From Isoetes taiwanensis (Eukaryota > Streptophyta > Lycopodiopsida > Isoetales > Isoetaceae), in assembly GCA_021234155.1 (NCBI GenBank), contig JAJEKV010000232.1, positions 1 to 64,000 of the forward strand: a stretch of DNA of 64,000 nucleotides, in the 5' to 3' direction. This document shows positions 1 through 12,393 of the stretch, piece after piece. The position numbers were made by a program, and so were the translations under genes. The notes beneath the pieces are model-generated. The model ran no database searches, was not told where the DNA came from, and saw nothing but the letters and a program-made list of their open reading frames with translations. How positions within the stretch are numbered: the first letter of the stretch is position 1; every line of letters begins with the position of its first letter.

Positions 1-2050
1 ATAAGCCATTGTATTAGATATAATTCTCACAATAAATCCCAAATTCATGCAAAAACTAACTTATATAGACAATGCCCATGATAATAATAATCATAGAGCA
101 TTGTATGGTAACCGGGCCCGTCGTGATTTATATGTATGTATATATATATATTTAGCAACCTCCCTATAAGGATCCATATTCTAGTTAGCCATGCAAAAAT
201 CTTTACCATGGGGGTGAGTATTTATATCTTTCCATACCATAAATTTAAGCACCTTTGCTTTTTGTACCTTTGAGTCAAATGTACAAATCCAAGCATGATT
301 CTAAATTGATCTACACTTTATTTTATTTTTCAGATCCGTGTGGAAAAAGCTAACCGGCCACCATCCAAAACCAAAAGAACATGTGTTAGTACGTGATGCA
401 TGGAATGGGAAGATTGTGTGTCAATGCTTTTATGAAACCCCTTGTTATCGGTTCATGATAACAACAAGTATTTAAGGTAGTCTTAATCAATCATGCTATG
501 TGTTGACTCAAATTATCCTCTGCTCCGTGCTTATACCCTTTTAAACCCATAATGTTATAAGAGCTTCTATGAAAAACCTTGTTAATCTATGTCAACAACA
601 TTTAACAATTTACTAACAAAGTCTCTTAAAATGCTTATCCTTATGCATTTCCATGTTAAAGATTGGTTTCGCTTATGCCAATAATATACCTAGTACTTCT
701 TTGTGTATTTTGTTTCTATTTGCTTTTAAACCATAACTTGGTTCCCGGCATTCTCGCTTATCAACAAACAAACAAATAGGTTCAAGGGACACATACTATC
801 AGGTAATCTACTCAAGTCTAACTCAGCCAGATCTCCTTCCCATGATTTCATCACAATTTATCTCATATTTCATAATTTATACAACCCGCTTCCAATCATT
901 CTATCCTCATAATGTCTAACCCGACATCGCCTTGAGATGTTCGGTCTTCTATTTCCATATAGCTTGAATTCCCATCCTTTCCTCGCACGGATCCATGGAC
1001 TCAGCTCTTTATTCTCGCTGAAATTTATCATATTAGCATAGTCCTATGATATTACATGTGTATAATATAAATGCTTCCAATCATTTCTATCCTGGAATTC
1101 CGAGCTTGTATGCGATTATTAACTAGAGTCCTTACATAACTTGTGGCCCAACCCCTTAATAGATATTCTATGCATCCGACAGAACACAGCCCTCGAGTAG
1201 CAAAACGTAAAATTTAGGTTATATCATAAATTCGGGCCGACAAGAACTTGTGTTCTCCAATCCACCAAATAATTTTTTTAACCCGCAAATAGATGCGTCA
1301 GATCCTTACACCGTGCCGATAACGCTAAATCCCAAAGACTTCCGCTGTTCAATCCACAATCATAAGCCGACAGTGCCTCAAGGCACTTCGGCCGACCCGC
1401 TTGATAATGTGTTTTGGGAAATCGGCCATGTATTTGGCTCCCAATATGGGCTTAATAGCATGCCGGATTCTTTCCTATCCGTCCAAACGCTTAGGTTTTG
1501 CCATATGGTCGAATCTCTTTGATCCAAAATGTTTTAATTTTAAAAGAACCATGTAATATACAAGCACTTTCTTCAAAGAAATCATATAAATTAGGAACTT
1601 CTATAGTAGTCACGTTAACTTATCATCGGATATCAAGCATATGTATGTCCGTAACCCATATGTCCGTAACTCCATATTCTTACAGCTTATACTCAATTTC
1701 TACAAGCCTTTTAACTAGATAATTTTTTATATCCTACATTTTTTTCCATAAGAGCACCCTGCATATTTGCATTTTCAATCGCTTTTAACTATGTTCACAA
1801 GCCTTTGTACCAAAACCGTTTTTTCTTGAACACCCCTAACAAGCTTTATTTATTTCTTCTAGGAATTCTCCTGGACGATTACATAAATACAGAATAAAAT
1901 CACTTGGGGATCATAAGATTATAACATTGGCTAATTTTTCTATTAGACTAACCCGTATGTATTGATAAATGGGAACTCAAGCAACCTCCTCTTATCTAAT
2001 TTGGTCGCTATGTAAGATCCGTGAGGCTTGGTCAATGACCCGCATTACGC
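1..2050. other. AT-rich intergenic DNA, no gene seen
   Basis: Only short chance reading frames occur here. A 90-codon frame at 1250-1522 (+) has no recognisable motif. On the minus strand around 1250-1500 there is a partly open stretch with stops that might be an upstream or downstream relic of the reverse transcriptase at 2060-2660, but I cannot support it. No RNA gene or terminal repeat was recognised. Confidence 0.4.
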
Positions 2051-2059
2051 ATATTCGTG

Positions 2060-2660
2060 AAATTACATCCTAATCCCATATCATATTGGGAAATAATTGG
2101 GGTGTTTTTCCTTTTTTATGTCCAGAAATTCCAATGGGTAAATCCAAGATGTGGGTTGTCTCAGATTCCTCTACAGCCGGGTCCACAAATAAATCCATCT
2201 CATGGGTTATTGAATATACTTAAATCATCCATATATCTAAATGCATCCTGAACGTGAACGAGATATTCAATCTTTCCCAATCTTGTCAATCTCTTAATGA
2301 AGTTGATTTCATAGAACATGAGATAAATATTACACCACAATGGTGAACATGAAAATCCCATTGGGATGCCTCTAACTTGCCTCCATACTGGCTCCTACCG
2401 ACATAACAATTGGTAAGTAGGTAGTTGTTTATTGTCACCGCTTCTGAAGAGTTATCTCAAAAGCTTTTTGGTTGTCTGATGCTATTTCTCCATGTATTTA
2501 CATGAAGATCCCCCAAACCCAATTAACCTTTGAGGATACTTTTTATTTCAAAACTTTTGAGAAGAGCTTTTTCACATATAGTTGTGATCCCATCATCACC
2601 AAAACAATGGTATAGATTCATAGCACCTTTGCTATATATATATATTGAAGGATGACAAGT
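2060..2660 (-). pseudogene. Penelope-like reverse transcriptase relic
   Basis: Read on the minus strand, this segment carries reverse transcriptase palm motifs in order: a block with NNYLLTNCYV, then GIPMGFSCSPLWCNIYL followed by FYEINFI, then the catalytic block FRYMDDLSIFNNP. Further on comes a block resembling FLDL-type motif 5 (HILDLPIGISGHKKGK). GIPMG...SP...N..L, a YE..F step and RY(M/I)DD is the pattern of Penelope-like elements, and differs from L1, copia and gypsy enzymes. The frame shifts several times and contains stops, so it is dead. No GIY-YIG endonuclease was found. Another retroelement class with a similar palm is possible. Confidence 0.5.
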
Positions 2661-5035
2661 TTTATTCACCAACTAAAACCGTGAGCAAACATAAAATGCA
2701 AAGATGTGATTATAACCCCCTGGACAAACCGATCCAACTGAAAGCACAACCACCGCCATGTAAAAAGAATGAAGTCGAAGGCAAGTATGCCGTGATATGG
2801 CATTTATATGTTCAGTGGATCAAGCTTTTTAGCACAATCCAAGAAGGAGGGCATTTCACCGGCCGCATGATCATTTAGTCAATTTGAAAAAGGAGAAATT
2901 CTTCATTTTTATGGGCAATAGAGCCCCCGATATTCAAGTGCTCATTGAAGCTTTAAGCAACGATTATCAAAGTATATATATCTTCATCAATAGAGGACAA
3001 AGTGAAGGATCATATTTTGATTCATTATTAACATTAACACCCATATATAACTTATTTGGATGTTGTATGTCAGAAGGTGAGGTGACGGTGGTTTTGCTTT
3101 TTTGGACAATTTCTCCACCTTTGCCAACCCCCATCTATGTTTTGTAGTTTCTTCTCGCTTACTAAAAGTTTTCACATCCTCCAAAAAAAAAAGGTATTAT
3201 GACCATTATACACTATCATGTCCGCTAATAGAGTAAGTGTTTTTGCACCAAATTAATCCAACTAATTCTCATTTTCTAACTTCAATACTTTTCCTTTTAT
3301 AATCCCTAATCAATCATCATTAAAACATTATAGACATGATGTCTTTTAAATTATCAATACCAATAATGATATCAATATGACACTTCAATGTCTATAAGAG
3401 TCTTGCTTGTCCCGTGCTTGCTTTGTCAACTCTCCATAGTGGGAATGTCGACTAAGTCTTTCTATGGTCTTCCTAGCATTTTCAATGAAATAAAAAATTG
3501 TTTTCAATGCCACCTTAAGAAGTCAAGGCTGGTATTCCAGAAGAAGTGTTTCTTGCTTTTGCCGAATTTTGGGTGAAACATGGTCATCCTCTCTTATTTA
3601 AACCGAGTTTAAATGTGATGATGGAATCAACCCTAATCGCTGATATCTTTGAACCCCAGTATTAGATGTGTTGATCTATCTATCTATCTTAAGAAGGCTC
3701 ACACAAGAGACCTTCAGAAGTTGCAATAGCCAAGCTTATATTTAGTTATAATATGCTTCCTTGCTCAAAATGTTAAAGGGTCCCACTCATCTTAGAGTTG
3801 GCTCCTCTGTTATGCCCAAATTTTACAGACCATGGTTGTGAATATTTAACATGCATGTTTCTTCAGGGCTAATAGAATATTTCAATGTGGTATTGGCATT
3901 GAAATTATTCCGGTCGCATGTTCCCTAGTTTTGGGCATGGTGCACCTTGTAATCTTTAGACTAGGGCGGAATGCTTGAATGACATATTTTATGCAATAGG
4001 GCATTTTAATATGTGAAACATTTAAGCTACGGTTTTAATAACCAATTAAAATAAATGGTAAGCACCCCTTAAATAGGGGGAGCCACCATCGTGGTCGGCC
4101 ACAGCTTGTCAGGCAGCAGTAGTTGCCGGTTTGATTTTTGCAACCCAACCGGTAAGTTTCGGCAGGTTACCGCCTCTATCATGATGCTACGCGGATTTGC
4201 CACGCCAAGCGTGGCTTTCATAAAAAAAGAGGCAAGCGCACATATTGGAGGAGGCTGGAAAGATTAAAGGAAAAATTGAACAGAAGAATAAAGAGGAGAG
4301 GCTTGAAGCAAGGAGGAGGAAATTGGTCCACAGAGTTTGGAAGAAGGATTTACCGAGAAGGTTTATTGTTGTTTGCATGGAGTTCCTTCACACGGGTCTT
4401 AATTCTAGTAACCCAGCTTATAGTGGACTGATGGATTGTCTGTTCCATATGGATGGCCTGCATTAGATATAGATCTTAGAGTTTACCACATAAAGAATTA
4501 AGATTTACCTTGAATAAACTTGGTGTGTGATGGCCATGGGATGACGGATCATATCACCTTAAATCCATGCTTCCATACGACTTGTGCTTCTCTTCTCTTA
4601 TAAGCTCGAGGGTATTAATTTAAGGTAGACCTTAAACTTATGGCCGACTACTTTTGTAGTGTGCAAGGTAACCAACCTCTACCATCGAGCAATGACCTCT
4701 TGATAATGAATTCTTCTGTAAGGATAAGCTTATGCTTGTCTTTTCAGAATCTTGTGAGTGCTGGTGAGGTAGATGGATGGTATCAGTATGGAGCAATATC
4801 ATGTATTTATCAACAGCCTAGTGAAAGCAATGTATCTGTAATGGAGCTATGCTCTATATTGTATCTTTGTAATACTAGGAGGAATATCAGGAGGTGTTTA
4901 TCAGAGGGAGTTTTTGCAAAGCATGTTTAGCTACGCGTGGCTTGTCTAATTAGGACCATAGGTGTTGGTGAGGTTGTGCATGCCACTGGTATAGGACGGT
5001 GTAGGCATGTACCAATAGTTTAGTAGCTTAATGGT
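2661..5035. other. intergenic DNA, no supported gene
   Basis: Short frames only. A lysine/arginine-rich 73-codon frame at 4245-4466 (+) and a 96-codon frame at 4640-4930 (+) show no family motif. A short (ATCT)n run lies near 3670-3690. I see no terminal repeats or RNA genes. Confidence 0.35.
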
Positions 5036-6650
5036 TCTTTGTACTTGTAGTGTCTCCCTTACACTGGATCCACCGACGCAGGGATTCTAGACAGCGTACC
5101 ATCTAGGTATGTTAGGGAGCATGTAGCTGAGATGGAGCACCCTGAGACTCGTGCAGGCGCATCTAGTGTAGTAGGGCAGATGATTTCTATGGAGGAGGAA
5201 CTTGTTGTACGAGGACTGGCTGCTCGTGTACAGGAAATCTAGAGGAACCTGGAATTCATGAAGACGAAGTGGGATGAGGACTTGCTGGGAGTGCAGCAGA
5301 GCCTCAAGGCATTTTTAGACACTCATGCTGCTATGAGAACTGTTTTGGAGACCCTTGCTGGACCATGGGAAGTCTGCGGAGAAAGGGAAATCTTTGACAG
5401 TAGTGGTGGACCCAAAGGTACCCGATAGTAGTGCTATTGTGAGCAGTCGCTGAAGAGTTCTGGATTGAGCAAGGAGGACATGCAAAGTCTCGAGCGCACC
5501 AAGATTCGAGATTGGGATGGTAAAGATACTGCTGAGAAGGCAATGACTTGGATTGACAAGCTTGAGAATCTTTTTTAGGCTATCAATAAGGATGACAAGC
5601 CACGACTGTTTATTGCACAGTATGAGGCTGAAATTGTATATCTATAGTTGGTGGAATGGTTCTACCATGAAGAAGGAAGGTAAACACCTGGTCTGATTTT
5701 AGGAAGTACTTTATTAGGAATATGCACCTCAGCAAGATGCTCGCGGATGCTTTGAAAGTCGCTGTACAAAGAAAGCGCATGTGTTTTCTCGCATGCAAGT
5801 GAATAAAGTTTGGGGCTGTATCCACAGGGTTGGAGATTTAACCAAAGCTCGATAGGTTGACTTCTTCTTAGGTGGTTTATCCAGTGTTGCTCTTAAAAAG
5901 TAGATAATTGGGTGGTTTTGAGTGGATGACAATGTTGGCCATCAACTTAGGAAAGAGGATGAGTCCTTCAAGAGGACATCTCTGAGTTCTCAAAGTAGAA
6001 ATCTAGGTTTATAAAAAGAAAAAAAATGTCTGAACAGTCTAAACATAAGTCTGCAGGTGGGGAGCCCAAGAAGCGTAAGGCGAACTCTAAGTCTAGTGGT
6101 TCCTGGAAGGGGATTGCCTACCATAGATGTGGAGAGCTTGGGCACATCAATCGTGAATGCCCTCAGCCACAGAACAAGAAAGTTGATAACAAGAAAGAAA
6201 AATGTGACCGAAAAAGGCTTAATGAGGAACCGAATCGAAGACGCCGCAATTGCCATGTAAGAACTTTTGAAGCGCATCGATAAGCCCAAAGGCGACATCA
6301 TGGATATGTTTGTTGGACATGTTATTAGGTTCCTGGGTAGGATCATGGGCTAAAACCTCGTTATATTGTTCGATTGTGGCTCTTCGGATATGTTTATCTC
6401 TTCTAAGTTGGTGGAAGAACTGTAACTGGCTTGTGTAAAGACCAGCCGGTACAAGGTTGATGGTCCTTTTTGTGAACGATTCTCAGGTAGATGATCGTAA
6501 ACCTGTTGGGATGCCGTTGAACATTCAAGGCTACCAGGAAAAGCTTTATTTTGACCCCTTGGATGTTCGACGGTGAGTGTTCCAATCTATTGCAGTAGGT
6601 TTAACCCGTTGCAACCATGTTATCCCCAGCACCACATCATACCTCTCACG
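5036..6650 (+). pseudogene. Ty3/gypsy gag-protease relic
   Basis: The frame-shifted translation gives Retrotrans_gag-like text around 5500-5760 (KIRDWDGKDTAEKAMTWID, then WSDFRKYFIRNMHLS). A CCHC zinc knuckle follows near 6120-6160 (YHRCGELGHINREC, with its first Cys replaced by Tyr). An aspartic protease start lies near 6360-6420 (LFDCGSSDMFIS), and a downstream protease block near 6500-6570 (MPLNIQGYQEKLYFDPLDV). Many stops and frameshifts are present and no reverse transcriptase follows, so this is a truncated 5' pol-proximal fragment. No LTR was recognised nearby. Confidence 0.7.
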
Positions 6651-7048
6651 TTCGGTCGATCACGAGGAAGATTTTGGATGCCACCAAGGTTGTATCTAAA
6701 GGGTTCACCTCTTTTTAGTATACAAACCAAATTTAAAACACACAATGTGCCATTAAAAAACCTTTGTATCAAAACATAAGATTCAAAACATTATGTTGCT
6801 ACAATTGGACGAGAAAAATGAATGTGTGCAAGTCTCACCATGTGAGGTGGTGTGTTAGGAAGAGAAAGAGAAAAAGAAGGAGAAAAGAAAAGGGGAAGAA
6901 AAATTAAATCTAGTGCATTTACTTTAGAAACATGTGTCATGAAGAAGGGGGGTTTCTACAATAGGGTTTCCACAATGCTACTATACTCCTGTGAGAAGAA
7001 CGCCGAATAAAAAAGACTAAAAAAAGTTGAATATATATCGTTCATTCT
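6651..7048. other. short intergenic gap, nothing recognised
   Basis: Purine-rich DNA between the gypsy relic and the copia element. No open frame of note and no repeat was recognised. Confidence 0.4.
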
Positions 7049-7353
7049 TGACAGATTACATCTAGCCTGTACACGTAGTGCAGTATGGGCCACATGTGGG
7101 CATTGGAAAAAACGGTGGCCAGGGGAATAAGACAAAAGGGCAAGAATCCAATCGACATAGATTGAGCCTTTGACAGTAAAAAGGTGAAGAAGGCGGACGG
7201 ATTTGAGAGCACAGACCGATCTGCAGACAACAAAACGCAGCAGCTTGGATCAATTTGATCAGGTCGGTGGTCACCAGGTAGAGCCGATTCATCACTCAGT
7301 GCTTCTGAACTCAAGCTTGGGCTGTCAGAGATCCTGCCCACAAGATTCTGACA
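7049..7353 (+). repeat. 5' LTR of the copia element
   Basis: A 305-bp segment that recurs at 11591-11898. It starts TGACAGATTA and ends TTCTGACA, giving the usual TG...CA ends. The primer binding site follows one base later. Confidence 0.93.
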
Positions 7354-7354
7354 G

Positions 7355-7367
7355 TGGTATCAGAGCC
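7355..7367 (+). other. primer binding site (initiator tRNA-Met)
   Basis: TGGTATCAGAGCC lies one base after the 5' LTR. This is the standard sequence complementary to the 3' end of plant initiator tRNA-Met and primes minus-strand synthesis in most plant copia elements. Confidence 0.9.
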
Positions 7368-7371
7368 AAGC

Positions 7372-8293
7372 ATGGCCAGCAGACTTGCTTTAACATACCT
7401 GAGCAGCACCAAAGTCTTTGAAGGAGACAAAGCGGGCCTTCAATTATGGAAGGCCATGATCACGCAAGCTCTCAAGGTTGACAAATTGTGGGAGCTTGTA
7501 TTAAGAGGGAAATTGGCTGTAGCACCCACCAGAGTAAAGGAGGAAGCTTCTAGTTCTAAAGAAGAGGAGGAGTAAGAAACATCTGAGGAACTAGATGAGA
7601 AGGAAGAGATTGCCAAGGCAATCATTATGGCGAAATTGGGAGGAGACATAGTGCTTGAAATTCAACACAAATCTCCTTCTGAGATGTGGGAATACCTTCT
7701 TGAAAGATATGAAGCGAAGACTTCTTCGCAAATTGAAGTACTGGAGATGCAAGTATGCAGTTTTACAATTTGAGAAAGGTGGTGAAGTGACGGACCTGAT
7801 ACGGCAATTGCGTTTGTTGTTCCATGACTTGGAGGGAGCCAGAGTAAAGTATTCCGAGCAGCAAAAGGTATTGGCGTTGACAAGAGCTTTTCGTAATTCT
7901 TACAAAGATTTAGTTGTGTGGTTAGGCGCACTTCCCCGATGTTCGATAAGGCTGTAGAGGTGATTAGAACAGAAATGGAACAAGAAAGAATTGCATAGAG
8001 AGGAACACCTTGTTGTATTGTATGCAGGTGAAAGAGGTTGGGGCCATGGTAGAAGCCGAGGAAGAGCGCAAATCCAGTGCTATGGGTGTGATGAATTCGG
8101 ACACATAAAGGCAGAATGCCTGAATCGCGAAAAATGGAGCTGTGGACGAGGATCGTATACACGAGGAAGGGGTCGAGCGTTGTCTATTGCGGCCGTAGGT
8201 GAAATTGAAGGTGATAAAGAGGAGTCGGCGATGATTGGAGTACTCACGGAGGACAAGGAAAAAAAAACTCCAAATTCAAATCTAAAGGCTCCA
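7372..8293 (+). pseudogene. copia gag, broken
   Basis: The ATG at 7372 sits just after the primer site and opens a frame beginning MASRLALTYLSSTKVF, followed by the copia gag text W..M...L (LQLWKAMITQALKV). A TAA stop falls at 7573-7575 and the frame continues past it (IQHKSPSEMWEYLLERYEAK). A frameshift near 7750 moves the text to another frame (LIRQLRLLFHDLEGARV). A CCHC zinc knuckle, CYGCDEFGHIKAEC, lies near 8080-8120. Gag would package the RNA in a cytoplasmic particle; this copy cannot make an intact one. Confidence 0.85.
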
Positions 8294-8295
8294 TA

Positions 8296-11200
8296 GTGTC
8301 AAATGTGAATTTTAAAGGAAAATTGGATAAAACTAACACTTTGACTCTAGATTCAGAAGCTGATGTCTCCATAGTCAATACATCTGACTTGTTGAGGAAT
8401 GTTGGACCAAGCAAACGTTCAAAGGTGCAAATGGGAAATGGCACGACTCAAAGGGTGCATGGAAAGGGGGAGTTGCAGGTATCGAGGGAAGGCAAGGACG
8501 TTTTGAGATTGCCCGATACTTTGTTTGCACCTGAACTGTTATTTAACTTAGTCTCAGTCGCCAATCTTGTAGACAATGGTTTTGATTTATTTTTCTATAA
8601 ACATGGTTGCAAGTTTATTAAGGATGGTGTGAAATTGTTTGATGCTGAAAGAAGGGAAAATTTGTTTGAGTTAGATATCAAATCAATCAATAAAGTGTCA
8701 CCCACTTGGCACTTAAGATTAGCACTTGCAAATTACAATAGCATTAGAATTGCAGAAAAGGATATTGGATGATCTGATGTATGAAAGGGAAGGTCATGAT
8801 GATATTTGTGAGGCATGCATGTTGGGTAAACAGAGTAGAATGCCTTTTAGAAACAGAGGTAAAAGAGCACATGGGGAGTTAGTTCATTCAGATGTTTGTG
8901 ATCCAATGCAAGTACAAAGTCTTGGATCGGAATCTTATTTTGCAACGTTTATTGATGATTATAGTAGAAGAACTAAATGTTACTTTTTGGGGTCTAAAGA
9001 CCAAGTGTTTGATGCTTTCAGACTTTATGTTGCAGAAGTTGAAAGAGAAACATCATTTAAGGTTAAATGTTTGAGGTCCGACCTTGGAGGGGAATATAGG
9101 TCGGGTGAATTTTGCAGGTTTTGTCAGTTGCATGCGATAAAAAGGCAATATACATGCAGATATACACCGTAGCCGGACGGTGTAGCAGAATGAAAGAATC
9201 GCACTATCATGAATGCGGCAAGATCTATGCTTAAGCATGCAGGTCTACCTAACAGCTTATGGGCAGAAGCAGTAGCGACAACTTGTCACATCCAAAATAG
9301 ATTGCCTAGTACTGTAGTAAAGGGAGGAGTACCAGAACAATTTTGGGTCGGACAAAAGCAATCGATAAAACGATTTAGAGTGTACGGAAGTTTGGCGTAC
9401 ATGTTGGTACCTGAAGAGCTGAGAAGGAAATTGTATGATCGAAGTATATGCACCTTCCTGGTAGGGTATGATGAGGAGACAAATGGTTACAGGCTATGTG
9501 ATCCCAATACGCATAAGATACATGTTAGTAGAGACGTGATCTTCAATGAAAATATTTTATATAAGGATAGGAAAACACTTAGCGTACAGGAAATAATGGA
9601 ATGGATACTAGTGGAATATTTGGAACATGAGCCAGGGATAAGTGAAGGAGCAACAAACAGTTCAAAGGAAGCATCAGATTTGCCCGTGGAAATTGATCTT
9701 GAAGATGATGAAGTTGAGCCTGTGAATATGCAAGCAAACATAGAACCGGATGTGGTGCATGAAGCCATGGAGGCTGATAGTGCACTACATGAACCAGACA
9801 CTAAGCCAGAGGAGGTGCATGAAGTCTTAGAGACTGACAGTGCACTGGAAACTGGATGCCAGGGGGAGGAGAGTACTGATGCAGGGATTGAAGAAACCAG
9901 AAGAGGTACAAGCAGGACTCGGCGTAGTGAAGTTGAACGTCTCAAATCTCAACTTCCGTTTGACACAGAAACATTCGAGAGAAAAGAAAGTGGCAAGACA
10001 ACAAGACCTCCAAAGCCTAAGATCTTGTCCTGCATTTTGGAACCAGAGACAATAGAGGAAGCAGCCACAAGGCTGGATGCAAATATGTGGAAGGAAGCAA
10101 TGGAGAATGAACTGGATTTATTCAAACAAACTGGAACATATGAGTTGGTACCGAGGCCAAGTAGCAAGAACATTGTAGGGAGTAAATGGATTTACAAGCT
10201 TAAAAGGAAGGCGGATGGATCAATAGAAAGGTATAAAGCTCGGTTAGTTGCTAAAGGGTATACACAGCTAGAAGGAGTGGATTACAAAGACATATTTTCA
10301 CCCATTGTTAAAATGACTAGTTTGAGATTCCTTAATGACATGGAGTTGAGTCATATGGACGTCAAGACTGCCTTCTTGAATGGAGACTTAGAAGAAGAGA
10401 TTTACATGGAGCAGCCCCATGGGTACGAGCAAGGTGAAGATATGGTATGCAAGTTGAAAAAGGCTATTTATGGACTTAGACGAGCATCTAGGCAGTGGTA
10501 CTTATGCATAAACAATTTTTTTGGTTGCTAATGGACTCATCAAATTGAAAACTGAAGGTAACCTTTACATGAAGAAGGAAGGGAGTAAGTGCCTAATAAT
10601 GGCCTTATATGTTGATGATTGCGTCATTGCCAGCAATGACAAAGTCCTACTGGACAAATGCAAATTGTTGTTGAGAAGTCGCTTCCAAACGACTGATCTT
10701 GGAGATCTCCAGAAGCTACTAGGAATGGAAGTGAGAAGAGATAGGAAGCAAGGGGTGTTGTACCTCACTCGGGAACAACACATCAAGAAAATGCTAGTTA
10801 AATTCAGGATGATGGACTGTAATGCTGCAAAAACACCAGTAGCTCCAGGAACAAGAATATTAGGGAAGATGTGTCAAAAACACATGAAGAGAAGGAAGAA
10901 ATGATAGCCAGGTCCTATAGATCATTAGTTGGGAGCTTGTTGTATGTTGCGAACAGCACAAGGCCGGACATCACTTATGCCGTTAATCTTCTAAGCAGAT
11001 TTATGAACAATCTTGGAAAGGAGCATTGGATAGTCGTGAAGAGAGTCCGTAGGTACCTGAAAGGTACCTTAACTCACGGCATGTGCTTTAAGAGGAGCAT
11101 GGAGAACAAACTGGTTGGATATGCAGATGCGGATTGGGGAGGAGACATTGATGATAGAAAGTCATCTGGGTATCTCTGTAAGCTTGGAGATACAACGATA

Positions 11201-11560
11201 TCTTGGACGAGCAAAAAACAAGAGTGTGTCGCGAAGTCCAATGCAGAAGCAGAGTATGTGGCAGTGTCTCTGGCAGCATCAAAAATCATTTGGCTGCGGA
11301 GAATGCTCAAAGAGTTGGGGAAATCATGCACAGGAGCTACAACAATTTATTGTGACAACAAGGGCGGGATAGCAATGAGTAAAAATCCGGTATGTCATTC
11401 ACGTACTAAACATATAGAGATCCATCACCATTTTATTCGAGATGAGGTAGATAAAGGAGAGATAGATGTAAAATACATTCCTACTAAGTTATAACAAGCA
11501 GATGTCTTGACCAAGGCTCTTACTGAACCAAAACTCAAAATTGCGAAGGGGCAAGTAGGA
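8296..11560 (+). pseudogene. copia pol: protease, integrase, reverse transcriptase, RNase H, broken
   Basis: Domains in order: aspartic protease with DSEADVSIVNTS (near 8350), where the usual catalytic DSGA reads DSEA; integrase with C..CMLGKQSRMPF, HSDVCDPM and FIDDYSR (8800-8970); reverse transcriptase with MDVKTAFLNGDLEEEIYM (10358-10410) and the catalytic ALYVDDCVIA (10605-10632); and RNase H with ADADWGGDIDDRKS and KHIEIHHHFIRDEV (11110-11460). Stops or shifts fall near 8770, 9171, 9190, 10530, 10900 and 11492. The domain order with integrase before reverse transcriptase assigns it to Ty1/copia. The longest open stretch is 440 codons, 9209-10531. Confidence 0.92.
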
Positions 11561-11577
11561 ATCACAAGTTGTACAGG

Positions 11578-11590
11578 CTGAGGGGGAGAA
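11578..11590 (+). other. polypurine tract
   Basis: A purine run (GAGGGGGAGAA core) directly abuts the 3' LTR, as expected for the plus-strand primer of a copia element. Confidence 0.8.
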
Positions 11591-11898
11591 TGATAGATTA
11601 AATCCAGCCTGTACACATTGTGCAAGATGTATGGACCACATGTGGGCATTGGAAAGGCAGTGGCCAGGGGAGTAAGATAAAAGGGCAAGAACCCAAACGA
11701 TATAGATTGAGCCTTTGACAGTAAAAAGGTGAGGAAGGCGGACGGATTTGAGAGCACAGACCGATCTGCAGACAGCAAAACGCAGCAGCTTGGATCAATT
11801 TGATCAGGTCAGTGGTCACCAGGTAGAGCCGATTCATCACTCAGTGCTTCTGAACTCAAGCTTGGGCTGTCGGAGATCCTGTCCACAAGATTCTGACA
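11591..11898 (+). repeat. 3' LTR of the copia element
   Basis: A 308-bp near-copy of 7049-7353 with TG...CA ends, starting right after the polypurine tract. Confidence 0.93.
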
Positions 11899-12345
11899 AT
11901 CTTCTCTCGAGAATATCGACGCTATGGTGTGGATCAACTTGCAATATCCTTAGTACATCCCTAATCTATCACCTTTGTTAGTTGGATTGCCATTCAATGT
12001 TTTGTTCGAGATTTTCATGTGCCATCTAGTAAAAAGGCTGCTGCAGAGTTTAGGGGTAAATCCGATAATGCATGATCTTGAGGCAGAGCCTGGAAGAACA
12101 AAAATGGAAAATGCATTGGCCAAATTGGCAAGAAAGAATCATTGCATTGTGGAATTCTTGTGCACAGATTGAAAGAAGAAGATGCTCTTTGGTTGTAAAA
12201 CTGATGTTTTGTTTTAGGCAACTACACTTATTGATATATATATGCCAATTATGGCAGCCTAGAGGGGGCATGCAGGATATTTCTTACATCAGATTCCATG
12301 TATTCTGTAGGATATGTGCTAATGTCAAATTTTTATGCGAACACT
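11899..12345. other. short intergenic gap
   Basis: No motif recognised in the short frames here. At 12346-12372 a GATAA-rich run followed by AATTTTTACGT resembles the reverse complement of a LINE-B tail. Confidence 0.35.
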
Positions 12346-12393
12346 GAGATAGAGATAAGATAAGATGAATTTTTACGTTCATGGAAGGAAGGA

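Larger units (their letters stand above)
7049..11898 (+). mobile_element. Ty1/copia LTR retrotransposon, complete structure, decayed coding
   Basis: The element has a 5' LTR (7049-7353), an initiator tRNA-Met primer site (7355-7367), gag, then protease, integrase, reverse transcriptase and RNase H in copia order, a purine tract (11578-11590) and a 3' LTR (11591-11898). Both LTRs begin TG and end CA. By eye they differ at roughly twenty of about 305 positions, so the insertion is not recent. The 5-bp flanks are attct (7044-7048) and atctt (11899-11903), so no exact target duplication survives. Stops and frameshifts in every domain make it non-autonomous today. Confidence 0.93.

Noticed and set aside
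7662-8162. 166-codon open frame on the minus strand
   Set aside because: Antisense shadow of copia gag; no motif.
9487-9945. 152-codon Ser-rich open frame on the minus strand
   Set aside because: Antisense shadow of the acidic linker between copia integrase and reverse transcriptase.
7044-11903. 5-bp target duplication for the copia element
   Set aside because: attct and atctt do not match; the original duplication has mutated or the ends have recombined.
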